Source: JAZKIX01 sp040384645 (GTDB lineage Bacteria; Pseudomonadota; Gammaproteobacteria; Burkholderiales; Burkholderiaceae_D). Taken from it: a stretch of DNA of 35,478 nt. The stretch lies in assembly GCA_040384645.1 (NCBI GenBank), contig JAZKIX010000023.1, positions 1 through 35,478 on the forward strand, in the 5' to 3' direction. Made by a program: the position numbers and the translations under genes. Below, piece by piece: positions 16,890-25,403 of the stretch (its first letter is position 1; every line of letters starts with the position of its first letter). The notes under the pieces were generated by a model that was not told the DNA's origin, ran no database searches, and worked only from the letters and a program-made list of their open reading frames with translations.

Positions 16890-17784
16890 CGTCTGTATCG
16901 CGACGTTCAAGCGTCCAACATTGCTGGAAGACCTGTTGCACTCTCTGATTGCACAAGATCTCACTGGGTTGCGCTTGCGCATCATCGTCATCGATAACGA
17001 CCGAGAGCAAAGCGCGCGCCGGGCCGTTACTAAATTTGGCGATATCTGTCCGTTTGAGGTGGTGTACGACGTCGAGCCGCAGCAGAATATCGCCTTGGCG
17101 CGCAACCGGGCCTTGAGTCATGTGACATCCGACTATTGCGCGTTTATCGACGATGACGAAGCCGCTTCGCCGCTCTGGTTGCGCTCACTCTTGGATTGCC
17201 TGAACCGCTATGATGCCGATATTGTCTTTGGGCCTGTAATCAGCGCACTGCCTGACGATGCCCCAGCATGGGCAAAATCGTGCTTTAGCCGGACGCGCCG
17301 TCATACCGGCGAACTATTGCAAGTTGGCGGTACCAACAATGCGCTGTTAAGGCGCAGTGTTCTTGCAGACCCGTCAGCCAGGTTCAACCCGGCATTTGGA
17401 TTGACCGGTGGCGAGGACACAGATTTTTTTTATCGCCAATTTTTGCAAGGGCACCGTTTGATCTGGTGCGATCAAGCCATCGTGACCGAGCCGGTTGCCG
17501 ATTCCAGATTGACTCTGCAATGGATACGCAGGCGCGGCTTTCGCGGGGGTCAAACCTACTATCGGATTTTCGTCAGTCGATACTCCTCTATCAGGAAGGT
17601 GGCTTGGTTCGGCATCAAGGCTTTGCAATTGATCGGCGGCGCGCTCGCAGCACCGATCCTGCGCGCGACCTCGTATCCCAGCTACGTCGCATTGACAGTC
17701 AGGATGGCCGGGGCCAGCGGTCAGCTATCGCGTTGCTTTGCAAGAGAAGATTTTGAAGAATATAACGTCCGGCATTATCAATGA
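16843..17784 (+). CDS. family 2 glycosyltransferase
   Basis: A 313-residue GT-A enzyme. The N-terminus GIDVCIATFKRPTLLEDLLHSL is the typical GT2 nucleotide-sugar entry strand, IIVIDND follows, and the metal-binding acidic motif is DDDE in CAFIDDDEAASP. GGEDTDFFYRQ in the C-terminal half fits the acceptor or catalytic-base region. It would add one sugar to the lipid-linked unit at the cytoplasmic face; donor is unknown. The ATG at 16843 has AAGGA about nine bases upstream and lies inside the end of the flippase gene. Its stop overlaps the start of the next gene in an ATGA, so translation is probably coupled. Confidence 0.9.
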   Translation: MSKLMKIAAPALIGIDVCIATFKRPTLLEDLLHSLIAQDLTGLRLRIIVIDNDREQSARRAVTKFGDICPFEVVYDVEPQQNIALARNRALSHVTSDYCAFIDDDEAASPLWLRSLLDCLNRYDADIVFGPVISALPDDAPAWAKSCFSRTRRHTGELLQVGGTNNALLRRSVLADPSARFNPAFGLTGGEDTDFFYRQFLQGHRLIWCDQAIVTEPVADSRLTLQWIRRRGFRGGQTYYRIFVSRYSSIRKVAWFGIKALQLIGGALAAPILRATSYPSYVALTVRMAGASGQLSRCFAREDFEEYNVRHYQ

Positions 17785-19184
17785 TGATCAATAGCAGGAG
17801 CGACATCAGTGACACAGACACTGCCGCTGCGAAAGCTGCGCGGTCTGACCGATGGAAAGCGGTTCCGTTCCTGGTACTGATGTTCTGTAGCGGTCTGCCG
17901 CTCAACTATCGGTTGGAGCCTTCCCGTACCTTGAGCGTGGCCGACGTTGCCGAGCTGTCCCAGGCAGCGACGTCATCGGAAAATGCCATGAGCTCCATTC
18001 CCTTCGTCATGTTTTTAGGGGGACTGTATTTGTGTGCAGCATGGATGCTGGCGAAAACGCCCAAGACGGTTGGCGCATTGCTGGTAAGGCAATGGCCCCT
18101 TGTGCTCTTAATGTTGTATGTGGCAGCCAGTATTGCCTGGTCTTACCACCCCGAGAAAGTAATCTCCAACACGGTGCATAGTTTTGGTGCACTTTTTGTG
18201 GCAATGGCGGCGGCAATACATTACCGGCACCAACCACACATGTTTGCCCGCCACTTGTCCTTGGTGCTAGGCATCAATATGGCAATTCATCTGGCCGCCA
18301 CGATGGTGCTGCCGTCTTATACGATTGACTGGCAAGACCGCATGCACGGCCTTACAACGCATCCAAACACTTTAGGCGCAATGGCGTTCACAACAGTGTG
18401 GGTCAATGTTGTCGTGCTTATTTGCGACAAAGCCAGCAAATTCTATCTGCGCTTATTCTTTGTGGTACTTGGTGTAGTCGCAATGGTCGGTGCAGACAGC
18501 GTAACGTCGATGATGACAACCATGGCCACCGTATTGTCAATCTATCTCATCAACCGACTGCAAAAGATCGGCGTCGGAAGGAAATTTTATTTCACTGTCT
18601 TTGGTTTGCTTACGATCGTGACATTGGTCATCATTACCATCGGCAGTACCTTTGATTTTAGCGGCCTGTTTTCGCTGTTCGGCAGGGATGCCAACCTAAC
18701 AGGGCGCACTGATGTCTGGGCTGATGCTTTTAAGGCGATTGCCGAGCATCCCTTGCTTGGTTGGAGCTTTGACGATCATGCCTACCTGATCGCCCAAGGC
18801 ATGCCCTATACAAGCTATCACAACGGCATACTCGACGTTGCCGTCAGCGGTGGCTTGCTGTCGCTAGCGCTTATTGGTGCCTTGTTTTTGACCTGGGGGC
18901 TGGACTTTACCAAAGCGTCGCGCGTCAGCGGGTTAATCGCGCCCTTGTCTGCATCTTTCTTCATCGGCTATCAAATACATAATTTAACCGAAGCATCGCT
19001 GATCGCGCCGCGTGGTCAGATGTGGGAAATTTTCCTCGTGCTTTTGCTGTTGGGTACATGCCGGCGGCCACCGCAAATTAAGACACAGGACAGTGAGAAA
19101 TCTGCTTTCTCATCAACGCTAAAATTTTCGAAAATGCCAAACGCAATCAACCCGGTTGCAAGTGTTATCCCTCTTAAAAAATGA
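17781..19184 (+). CDS. wzy: O-antigen-ligase-family membrane protein, probable polymerase (Wzy type)
   Basis: A 467-residue multi-spanning membrane protein. The large periplasmic region and motifs GLTTHPNTLGAMAF, GRTDVWADAFKAI..HPLLGWSF and SYHNGILDVAVSGGLL match the O-antigen ligase/polymerase superfamily. Inside a Wzx/Wzy locus that lacks another polymerase candidate, it most likely polymerises the repeat units in the periplasm. A ligase role cannot be excluded because the families share the domain. Its ATG overlaps the stop of the GT2 gene (ATGA). Downstream is a 284-base spacer with an inverted repeat, so the next gene may have its own promoter. Confidence 0.88.
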   Translation: MMINSRSDISDTDTAAAKAARSDRWKAVPFLVLMFCSGLPLNYRLEPSRTLSVADVAELSQAATSSENAMSSIPFVMFLGGLYLCAAWMLAKTPKTVGALLVRQWPLVLLMLYVAASIAWSYHPEKVISNTVHSFGALFVAMAAAIHYRHQPHMFARHLSLVLGINMAIHLAATMVLPSYTIDWQDRMHGLTTHPNTLGAMAFTTVWVNVVVLICDKASKFYLRLFFVVLGVVAMVGADSVTSMMTTMATVLSIYLINRLQKIGVGRKFYFTVFGLLTIVTLVIITIGSTFDFSGLFSLFGRDANLTGRTDVWADAFKAIAEHPLLGWSFDDHAYLIAQGMPYTSYHNGILDVAVSGGLLSLALIGALFLTWGLDFTKASRVSGLIAPLSASFFIGYQIHNLTEASLIAPRGQMWEIFLVLLLLGTCRRPPQIKTQDSEKSAFSSTLKFSKMPNAINPVASVIPLKK

Positions 19185-19263
19185 GATTGAAAATTTCAAT
19201 GCTCTGTGAAGCCAAATGTATGCCAATTTTAGAATCATTAATGGATCGGTAAAGCGGTCTCGC

Positions 19264-19286
19264 TTGACCCGTATCAAATGGGTCAA
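19264..19286. promoter_or_regulatory. 7-bp perfect inverted repeat before the double glycosyltransferase gene
   Basis: TTGACCC and GGGTCAA flank 9 bases about 180 bases before the start of the next gene. It could be an operator for an internal promoter; no T-run marks it as a terminator. Confidence 0.4.
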
Positions 19287-19468
19287 ATTATCGCTGGTGT
19301 TAAATGAATGTTCGCCGATAGATTCAATTTCGCTTTGGGTGGAGATGCCATCGGATCATTTTTGTTGGCATCAAGTGCAAAAAATATATAGCCATTATTG
19401 TTGCCGACTCGGTTAGCAAAACATGTCACAAAATGCGCGCATCACAACAAATTTGTTCAGGGAAAAGA

Positions 19469-21694
19469 ATGATCACTATTGCGATAATCACACATCAACT
19501 GACGTCTTATAGGGCATCTGTGTTTTCAGAAGCAGCAAAAGCGCTTGGTGTGCGTCTTTATGTTTTTTCTTGCGTCGGTACGTCGCCAGGAAAATTGCCA
19601 GACTATGCAGGGATGGCGGCTGACAACGCGTTTTTGTGCGAACGCATTCCAGCAAATAATATTGGTGTGATCGCCGCGATTGCGCGTGTTTCGCCTGACG
19701 TGGTCATTACCGATGGACTTGAGCTCAATCATGTGTATGGTTTTTTTTACGCCATTCTCTCGGGTCTGCCGCATATTCCCATGACCGATGACACCGTCTT
19801 ATCAGAAAAAAATCAAGGCACGGTTTATCGCACCATGCGCCGGTTTATGTATACCAGATCAAGTGCTTTCATTTCGTCCGGGCAGGGGGGGCAGCATTTG
19901 TATGAAGCCTACGGCATAGGCGGCGATCAATGTTTTCAATCATCCCTTTGCGTCGACAATGAGATATTTTCTCGCGCTTCCCATGTTCAAAAAAAGCGAT
20001 TTGATTTCATTTTTTGCGGTCGAATCGAAGCGGAAAAAAATCCGCTGTTTGCGGTCGAGGTCGCAGTCCAGGTCGCTAAGCGCTTGCGGCGGAAAATCAA
20101 GCTACTCTTTGTCGGCGCCGGCGATCAGGACGTACGTGTGAAGAAAGCAGCCTTACTCTATCCAGGTTTGATTGAGGCGGAATTTACAGGATTTGTGACG
20201 CAAAAGGCATTGCCAGACTTGTATGGATCGGCCCAGATATTGTTACTTCCGGCCCGGCGAGAAGCTTGGGGTGTGATGGCGAATGAAGCATGTGCGGCCG
20301 GCTTGCCAGTCATTGTGTCACCCTATGCAGGGGTTGCTGGCGAACTGGTACGCGATGGCGAAAACGGGTTTGTCTGCCCGATCGATGTCAATCTTTGGGC
20401 CGACAAAGCGGAATATCTGTTGACGCAAAGTGGCGTCTATCAAGATTTTTCCGCGCGAAGCCGGTACTTTGTCGGGCAATACAATACGAGCAATGCAGCG
20501 CTAGGCCTGATAGCCGCTAGCCGCAAGGCAATCGCGGTAAAGGGTGCCCAAAAAGAGCGGAGGCGCAGTATCCGGTCAAGACCTAGGGTCGTCATTGTTG
20601 AACGTCAATTGTTAAATTATCGTGTCGCCTTCTACAACCGCTTGCGCGACGTTCTCAACCGCGAGGGGATTGATCTACTGTTATTAATTGGCGAAGGCAC
20701 ATCGACCGAGAAAAAGAAGAAGAACGAAGTCATGCTCGATTGGGCGATCAAAATTCCAACCCGCTATTTGCCGGGCACCTCGCTTTGCTGGCAGCCTTTC
20801 TGGCGGCATGCGAGAGAGGCTGATCTGGTCATCGTCATGCACGAAAATAAAATTTTGTACAACCTATGGCTACTCTTTTTCGATCGGCCAAAGCGTATCG
20901 CATTCTGGGGCCATGGCGTAAATTTGCAATCTAGCCAGCCTAATGGTTTTAAAGAACGATTCAAACGTTGGACCGTCAACAAGGTCGATTGGTGGTTTGC
21001 CTATACCGATTCCAGCGCGGCGCTGGTTACTCGGGCGGGCTTTCCCAGTGAGCGCACTACCATCGTGGAAAATGCCATCGATACCGAAGAAATGGCCTCT
21101 TTTTGTAAGCAAGTCACTGCCGATCAGTGCAGACGAAAACGTCAGGAATTGGGATTGACTGATGGGCCGATAGGCTTGTATCTAGGATCACTTTACAAAG
21201 AAAAACGGCTGGATTTTTTACTTGAGGCAGCGCTTCGGATACGCCAAAAGATCCCAGACTTCCAATTACTTATTGTGGGAGCTGGATCGGAAGAGGAGCA
21301 GATCCAAGCTGCAGCAAATACGCATAGCTGGATACATTATCTCGGGCCGTTGCAGGACCAGCGCAAGGCCGAAGTGCTGGTCCTGGCCGATGTCATGCTA
21401 AATCCTGGCTTAGTTGGTTTGGGCATTCTCGATTCGTTTACCAGCGGGACGCCGATGTTTACCACCGATTGTGGCATTCATTCTCCGGAAATATCCTATC
21501 TCGCATCTGGTACCAATGGCGTCATGACCAGTAATGATGTCGACGCCTATGCAGATACAGTGGCCGGCGTATTAATGCAACCTGAAGCAATCGCCAGACT
21601 GAGCAAAGGCGCGTTGTCAAGCGCACCGCGTTACACGGTTGAGAATATGGCAGACCGGATTCGCAAGGGAATTTGTGCTTGCCTGTCGTCCTGA
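19469..21694 (+). CDS. fused double family 4 glycosyltransferase
   Basis: About 741 residues made of two consecutive GT-B glycosyltransferases joined near residue 370 by a basic linker. The N-terminal unit begins IAIITHQLTSYRASVF and carries FCGRIEAEKNP and an E-x7-E motif (REAWGVMANEA). The C-terminal unit begins VVIVERQLLNYRVAFYNRL and carries GLYLGSLYKEKRLDFLLEA, but at the E-x7-E position reads GLVGLGILDSF, so the first Glu is Gly and the second Asp. I recall this GLVGL variant in other GT4 proteins, so it need not be inactive. Both units start with the same pattern (Q/L-L-x-S/N-Y-R), suggesting duplication. The fusion would add two sugars in sequence. ATG at 19469 follows AGGGA; ATG 19433 is less supported. 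Confidence 0.88.
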   Translation: MITIAIITHQLTSYRASVFSEAAKALGVRLYVFSCVGTSPGKLPDYAGMAADNAFLCERIPANNIGVIAAIARVSPDVVITDGLELNHVYGFFYAILSGLPHIPMTDDTVLSEKNQGTVYRTMRRFMYTRSSAFISSGQGGQHLYEAYGIGGDQCFQSSLCVDNEIFSRASHVQKKRFDFIFCGRIEAEKNPLFAVEVAVQVAKRLRRKIKLLFVGAGDQDVRVKKAALLYPGLIEAEFTGFVTQKALPDLYGSAQILLLPARREAWGVMANEACAAGLPVIVSPYAGVAGELVRDGENGFVCPIDVNLWADKAEYLLTQSGVYQDFSARSRYFVGQYNTSNAALGLIAASRKAIAVKGAQKERRRSIRSRPRVVIVERQLLNYRVAFYNRLRDVLNREGIDLLLLIGEGTSTEKKKKNEVMLDWAIKIPTRYLPGTSLCWQPFWRHAREADLVIVMHENKILYNLWLLFFDRPKRIAFWGHGVNLQSSQPNGFKERFKRWTVNKVDWWFAYTDSSAALVTRAGFPSERTTIVENAIDTEEMASFCKQVTADQCRRKRQELGLTDGPIGLYLGSLYKEKRLDFLLEAALRIRQKIPDFQLLIVGAGSEEEQIQAAANTHSWIHYLGPLQDQRKAEVLVLADVMLNPGLVGLGILDSFTSGTPMFTTDCGIHSPEISYLASGTNGVMTSNDVDAYADTVAGVLMQPEAIARLSKGALSSAPRYTVENMADRIRKGICACLSS

Positions 21695-21829
21695 CTAGCT
21701 TGAGGAGTTAGCCTGGTTTAGCGCCAGATTCGGTTTTTATTTGGCTTTCTTGAATATGTATGAAATGTAGTCGCCCAGCGCATATTTACTAATGCAATCG
21801 ATTGAAGTTAATCTCATTTAGCAGATTTT

Positions 21830-23251
21830 ATGAAAATTACAATTGTCGGCACCGGATACGTTGGCTTGGTGACAGGCGCCTGCCTGGCTGAGCTGGGGAA
21901 TAATGTTTTTTGTCTCGATGTCGACCAGCAAAAAATAGCCGTGCTTAATCAGGGTCAAATTCCGATTCATGAGCCGGGGCTGGAAGAAATGGTGGCGCGC
22001 AACCGCGCTGCCGGACGCTTGAAGTTTTCTTGTGACGTCGCTGCCAGTGTAGCCCACGGTGAAATCCAGTTCATTGCGGTAGGGACGCCGCCCGATGAAG
22101 ACGGCTCTGCCGATTTGCAATATGTCCTTGCCGCTGCGCGCAATATAGGCAAATTCATGAGCACATTCAAAGTCGTGGTTGATAAATCTACCGTGCCGGT
22201 CGGTACCGCCGAGCGAGTGCGAGCAGTCATTCAAGAAGAACTCGATGCACGCGAAGTGAGCCGGCAATTCGGTGTTGTCTCCAATCCAGAATTTTTGAAA
22301 GAAGGCGCAGCCGTGACCGATTTCATGCGGCCCGACCGCATCGTCATTGGTTGCGAAGATACTCAGGAAGGACAACAGTCCCGTGCAGTCATGAAGGATT
22401 TGTATGCGCCTTTCAATCGACATCACGAGCGTATTTTCTGGATGGATTTGCGTTCGGCCGAATTTACCAAATACGCGGCAAATACCATGTTGGCAACCCG
22501 TATCTCGTTCATGAACGAGTTGGCGAATCTGGCCGATAAAATTGGTGTCGATATCGAAGCGGTTCGCCACGGTATCGGTTCCGACCCGCGCATAGGCTAC
22601 AGCTTTCTCTATGCGGGATGCGGTTATGGTGGCTCGTGTTTTCCCAAAGACGTTAAAGCGTTGGAAAGAACGGCAAATACTGTCGGACAGGAACTACTCA
22701 TCTTGAAAGCGGTTGAAGCAGTCAATAGTCGGCAAAAAAGCATACTCGGCGAAAAAATCGTACAGCGTTTTGGTGAAAATTTGAACGGCCGACATTTTGC
22801 AATATGGGGTTTGGCATTCAAGCCGAACACCGATGATATGCGTGAAGCATCCTCGCTGGTATTGCTGCTTGACTTGCTCAAACGTGGCGCATCGGTCGCT
22901 GTGTATGATCCGGTCGCTATTCCTGAAACACGCCGCATTCTGGAGCACAGTAAGGTCTTTACCGACAGCATGCGCTCCCGTATTCGATACGGCGACAACC
23001 TGATGGATACTTTATTGGATGCTGATGCTCTGGCGATCGTTACGGAGTGGAAAACTTTCCGCAGTCCAGACTTTACCCAGGTAAGAGAACTCTTGAAGCA
23101 ACCTGTCATTTTTGATGGGCGCAATCTATTCGACCCAAAAGCGATGGCAGAAGCGCGTATCGAGTATCACGGCATCGGGCGTTGTGTCTGGACCCAAACA
23201 AGTGCAACGCGCAGTGGCAAGGCGCTTAAAGTAGTCCAGCGAACTGGCTGA
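21830..23251 (+). CDS. ugd: UDP-glucose 6-dehydrogenase
   Basis: NAD-dependent oxidation of UDP-glucose to UDP-glucuronate, an acidic sugar donor for the polymer. The 473-residue protein has the nucleotide-binding motif IVGTGYVGLVTGACLAELG, then VGTPPDEDGSADL, DKSTVPVGTA and NPEFLKEGAAVTDFMRPDRIVIG. The catalytic cysteine is C270 in GYGGSCFPKD. The C-terminal UDP-binding domain has GLAFKPNTDDMREASS and FDGRNLFDP. The start is the ATG at 21830. It lies 135 bases after the double glycosyltransferase; a weak ribosome-binding site precedes it. Together with the GDP-fucose genes this predicts a fucose- and glucuronate-containing, colanic-acid-like polymer. Confidence 0.96.
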   Translation: MKITIVGTGYVGLVTGACLAELGNNVFCLDVDQQKIAVLNQGQIPIHEPGLEEMVARNRAAGRLKFSCDVAASVAHGEIQFIAVGTPPDEDGSADLQYVLAAARNIGKFMSTFKVVVDKSTVPVGTAERVRAVIQEELDAREVSRQFGVVSNPEFLKEGAAVTDFMRPDRIVIGCEDTQEGQQSRAVMKDLYAPFNRHHERIFWMDLRSAEFTKYAANTMLATRISFMNELANLADKIGVDIEAVRHGIGSDPRIGYSFLYAGCGYGGSCFPKDVKALERTANTVGQELLILKAVEAVNSRQKSILGEKIVQRFGENLNGRHFAIWGLAFKPNTDDMREASSLVLLLDLLKRGASVAVYDPVAIPETRRILEHSKVFTDSMRSRIRYGDNLMDTLLDADALAIVTEWKTFRSPDFTQVRELLKQPVIFDGRNLFDPKAMAEARIEYHGIGRCVWTQTSATRSGKALKVVQRTG

Positions 23252-23345
23252 GCGAGCCTGATAGTCGGGTTGAATTCAAAGCGTTGGCGCTGGGTTTTTG
23301 CTACTTCGATCCCACAATGTATTCGCCATAATTTACAGCCTGACT

Positions 23346-24551
23346 ATGTCATTACTTGCTTTTAATAATTCGGCCGGCAAAGCCGCTTCGACAATATCAT
23401 CAGAGCGGCCGCCTGAAACTTTCGTCGCGCATAGTTTTGACATGTTGGACAAGGCGCATCTGCTTCAGGAGTGGGATCGCTTGGCGCAGTCGATGCCGAC
23501 CCACATGCCGTTTCAATCAGTGCATTGGAACCGGACATGGTGGAACCGATTCAAGCGAGACGGCGTATTTTTCAAGGATGAGCTGTACTTGTTGTGCGTA
23601 ATGCGCGACGCGCGATTGATTGGCATCGTTCCGCTGTTTAGAACGACCATCGGTTTGCCAGGAATTCCTGTTTTTCGTTATATGCGCATGTTGGGTGCCG
23701 ATGCTAATCTAACCGAATGGCGCTCCGTCATTTGCCGGTCGGAGGATCGACTAGCGCTCCAGGCTATATGGCTACGCCACATGGCCGAGTACAAATTTGG
23801 CTTGTTCTTTGCTCAAATAAGGGGATTTACCGCGGACGAAATTGCCGCAGCAAACTTTGAAAATGTCGGCTTTGTCAAAATGATGTTGCCGTCCGAGAAT
23901 TTTATTCTTGCTCTACCGGCGAACTGGGAGTCCTTTAAAACTAAGCTTAAACGCAATATTAAAGAGTCGCTGCGGCACTGCTATAACTCGCTGGATCATT
24001 CCGGCTTGATACCGAGTTTGACCGTAATTGGCAATGCGCCAGTACTCCGCCGAAAAATGGAATTATTTTATCAATGGCATGCACTTAGGGCGCAAAACGT
24101 CGGGACGGTCTATCACCCGGATTATTTTAAGGATAAAAAACACCGCGTATTTTTGGATGAACTCGCTGATGGTCTATGCCCGCTAGGTCAAATGAAATTA
24201 TTTGAATTGAATCTGAACGGACAGCCAGTTGCCTATCGCTTGGGCTTTATCAACGGCAACACCTTGTATCTATATTTCTCAGCATTCGATCCAACGTTTT
24301 CAAAGTTCAGCACGATGACGACGCTGATCGCCGAGGTAATCAAATGGGCCATCGACAATCGGCTTAAATTCGTCAATCTATCTTTTGGAAGGGACGTTTC
24401 GAAGACGCGCTGGGGGCCACTTGAACGACAGTTTTATGACGCCCTGATTGGTACCAGAGGCATTTTTTTGTTGCAAACTTATCGCTGGATGGCGGGCAGA
24501 ATCGCAAAATTGAAAAGATCGATTGGCAGTCTGAGAATTAAAAAAGCATGA
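23346..24551 (+). CDS. CelD/BcsL-like GNAT acyltransferase
   Basis: A 401-residue protein of the CelD/FemAB-like acetyltransferase group found in cellulose and exopolysaccharide loci. Visible blocks: MPFQSVHWNRTWWNRF, LYLLCVMRDARLIGIVPLF, an anionic-loop region WESFKTKLKRNIKESLRHC, and a C-terminal GNAT core NGQPVAYRLGFINGNTLYLY..AFDPTFSKFSTMTTLIAE and KFVNLSFGRD. It is distinct from the two closely related acyltransferases at 6379 and 25404. It probably acylates a precursor or lipid-linked unit in the cytoplasm; the substrate is unknown. The ATG at 23346 is chosen; the frame is open to a TTG at 23298 without a ribosome-binding site. The deacetylase gene follows 68 bases later. Confidence 0.85.
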   Translation: MSLLAFNNSAGKAASTISSERPPETFVAHSFDMLDKAHLLQEWDRLAQSMPTHMPFQSVHWNRTWWNRFKRDGVFFKDELYLLCVMRDARLIGIVPLFRTTIGLPGIPVFRYMRMLGADANLTEWRSVICRSEDRLALQAIWLRHMAEYKFGLFFAQIRGFTADEIAAANFENVGFVKMMLPSENFILALPANWESFKTKLKRNIKESLRHCYNSLDHSGLIPSLTVIGNAPVLRRKMELFYQWHALRAQNVGTVYHPDYFKDKKHRVFLDELADGLCPLGQMKLFELNLNGQPVAYRLGFINGNTLYLYFSAFDPTFSKFSTMTTLIAEVIKWAIDNRLKFVNLSFGRDVSKTRWGPLERQFYDALIGTRGIFLLQTYRWMAGRIAKLKRSIGSLRIKKA

Positions 24552-24619
24552 TCTGATTAGTTTTACTGCTGCAATGCAATGGCGCCGGGGAAATCCAACC
24601 CTGCTCATAAATATCGTAC

Positions 24620-25397
24620 TTGGCAAAGAATGCGGGGATTGAAGTGCCGGTGACCTTTACCTGTTCCATCGACGATGGACATCCTTCCGATTTGAAGATG
24701 GCCGCACTTTTGCGTCAGCATCGCTTGCAAGCGACGTTTTACATACCGATCAGGAATCGCGAGGGANNNNNNNNNNGAGGGATTGCCTGTCATGAACAGG
24801 ACGCAAATACGCGAAGTCGCGACCGAATTTGAAATCGGATCACATACCTATGATCACTGCTTTCTTAACTCAGTTGATTTCCCACAAGCTAAATTTCAGG
24901 TAATGAAAGGCAAGGAAATTTTGCAAGATGTGTTGGGATTTGAAGTCACAGGATTCTGTTATCCAGGCGGAAAGTATCGTCGCGAACATACCGATCTTGT
25001 GCAATCTGCTGGTTTCAAATATGCCAGAACCACACTTAATCTTTGCTTTGACACAGGCAGTCGAGTTTTTGAAATGCCCACTACTTGCCAGTTTTATCCG
25101 CACCGCCGCATGGTGTATTTGCGCAATTTTTCGCGCGGTGGTCACTGGTTCCAGCGCCGAGCCGGTTTGGCTCTCGCACTCAGGCGGAGCGACTGGATAG
25201 ATCGGCTTTATGATTTATTCGATCATGCGTGCACACATGAAGCGATATTCCATTTATGGATGCATTCCATTGATATTGACCGGCTTGACGCATGGCATGA
25301 GTTGGATATTTTTTTTGCTTATGTCGCTTTGAACGTGGCAAAAAAAGACCGCCTGAACAATGCTCAACTAGCGGCTCGCTACAGCAATAGGCTGTAA
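24620..25397 (+). CDS. polysaccharide deacetylase (NodB homology domain), split by an assembly gap
   Basis: Metal-dependent deacetylase of carbohydrate esterase family 4 type. It has the catalytic/metal aspartate pair in CSIDDGHPS, the metal-binding HTYDH in GSHTYDH, CYPGGKY, and a late FHLWMHS. Taken literally the 10-N gap at 24767 causes a frameshift, but GAGGGA lies on both sides; removing Ns and one repeat (16 bases) joins the frames as IRNREG-LPVMNRTQIREVATEF and gives one 253-residue protein. The start is uncertain: TTG 24620 is the earliest codon after a stop and has no good ribosome-binding site. There is no signal peptide, so it may act in the cytoplasm on an N-acetyl precursor. It ends 6 bases before the stop of the convergent acyltransferase. 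Confidence 0.85.
24767..24776. other. assembly gap (10 N), probably an artefact
   Basis: GAGGGA flanks the Ns on both sides. Collapse to one copy repairs the deacetylase reading frame. Confidence 0.8.
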
Positions 25398-25403
25398 AAA
25401 TTG

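Noticed and set aside
24783..25397. Deacetylase starting after the gap as a truncated gene
   Set aside because: The catalytic Asp-Asp motif lies before the gap, and collapse of the GAGGGA repeat joins both parts.
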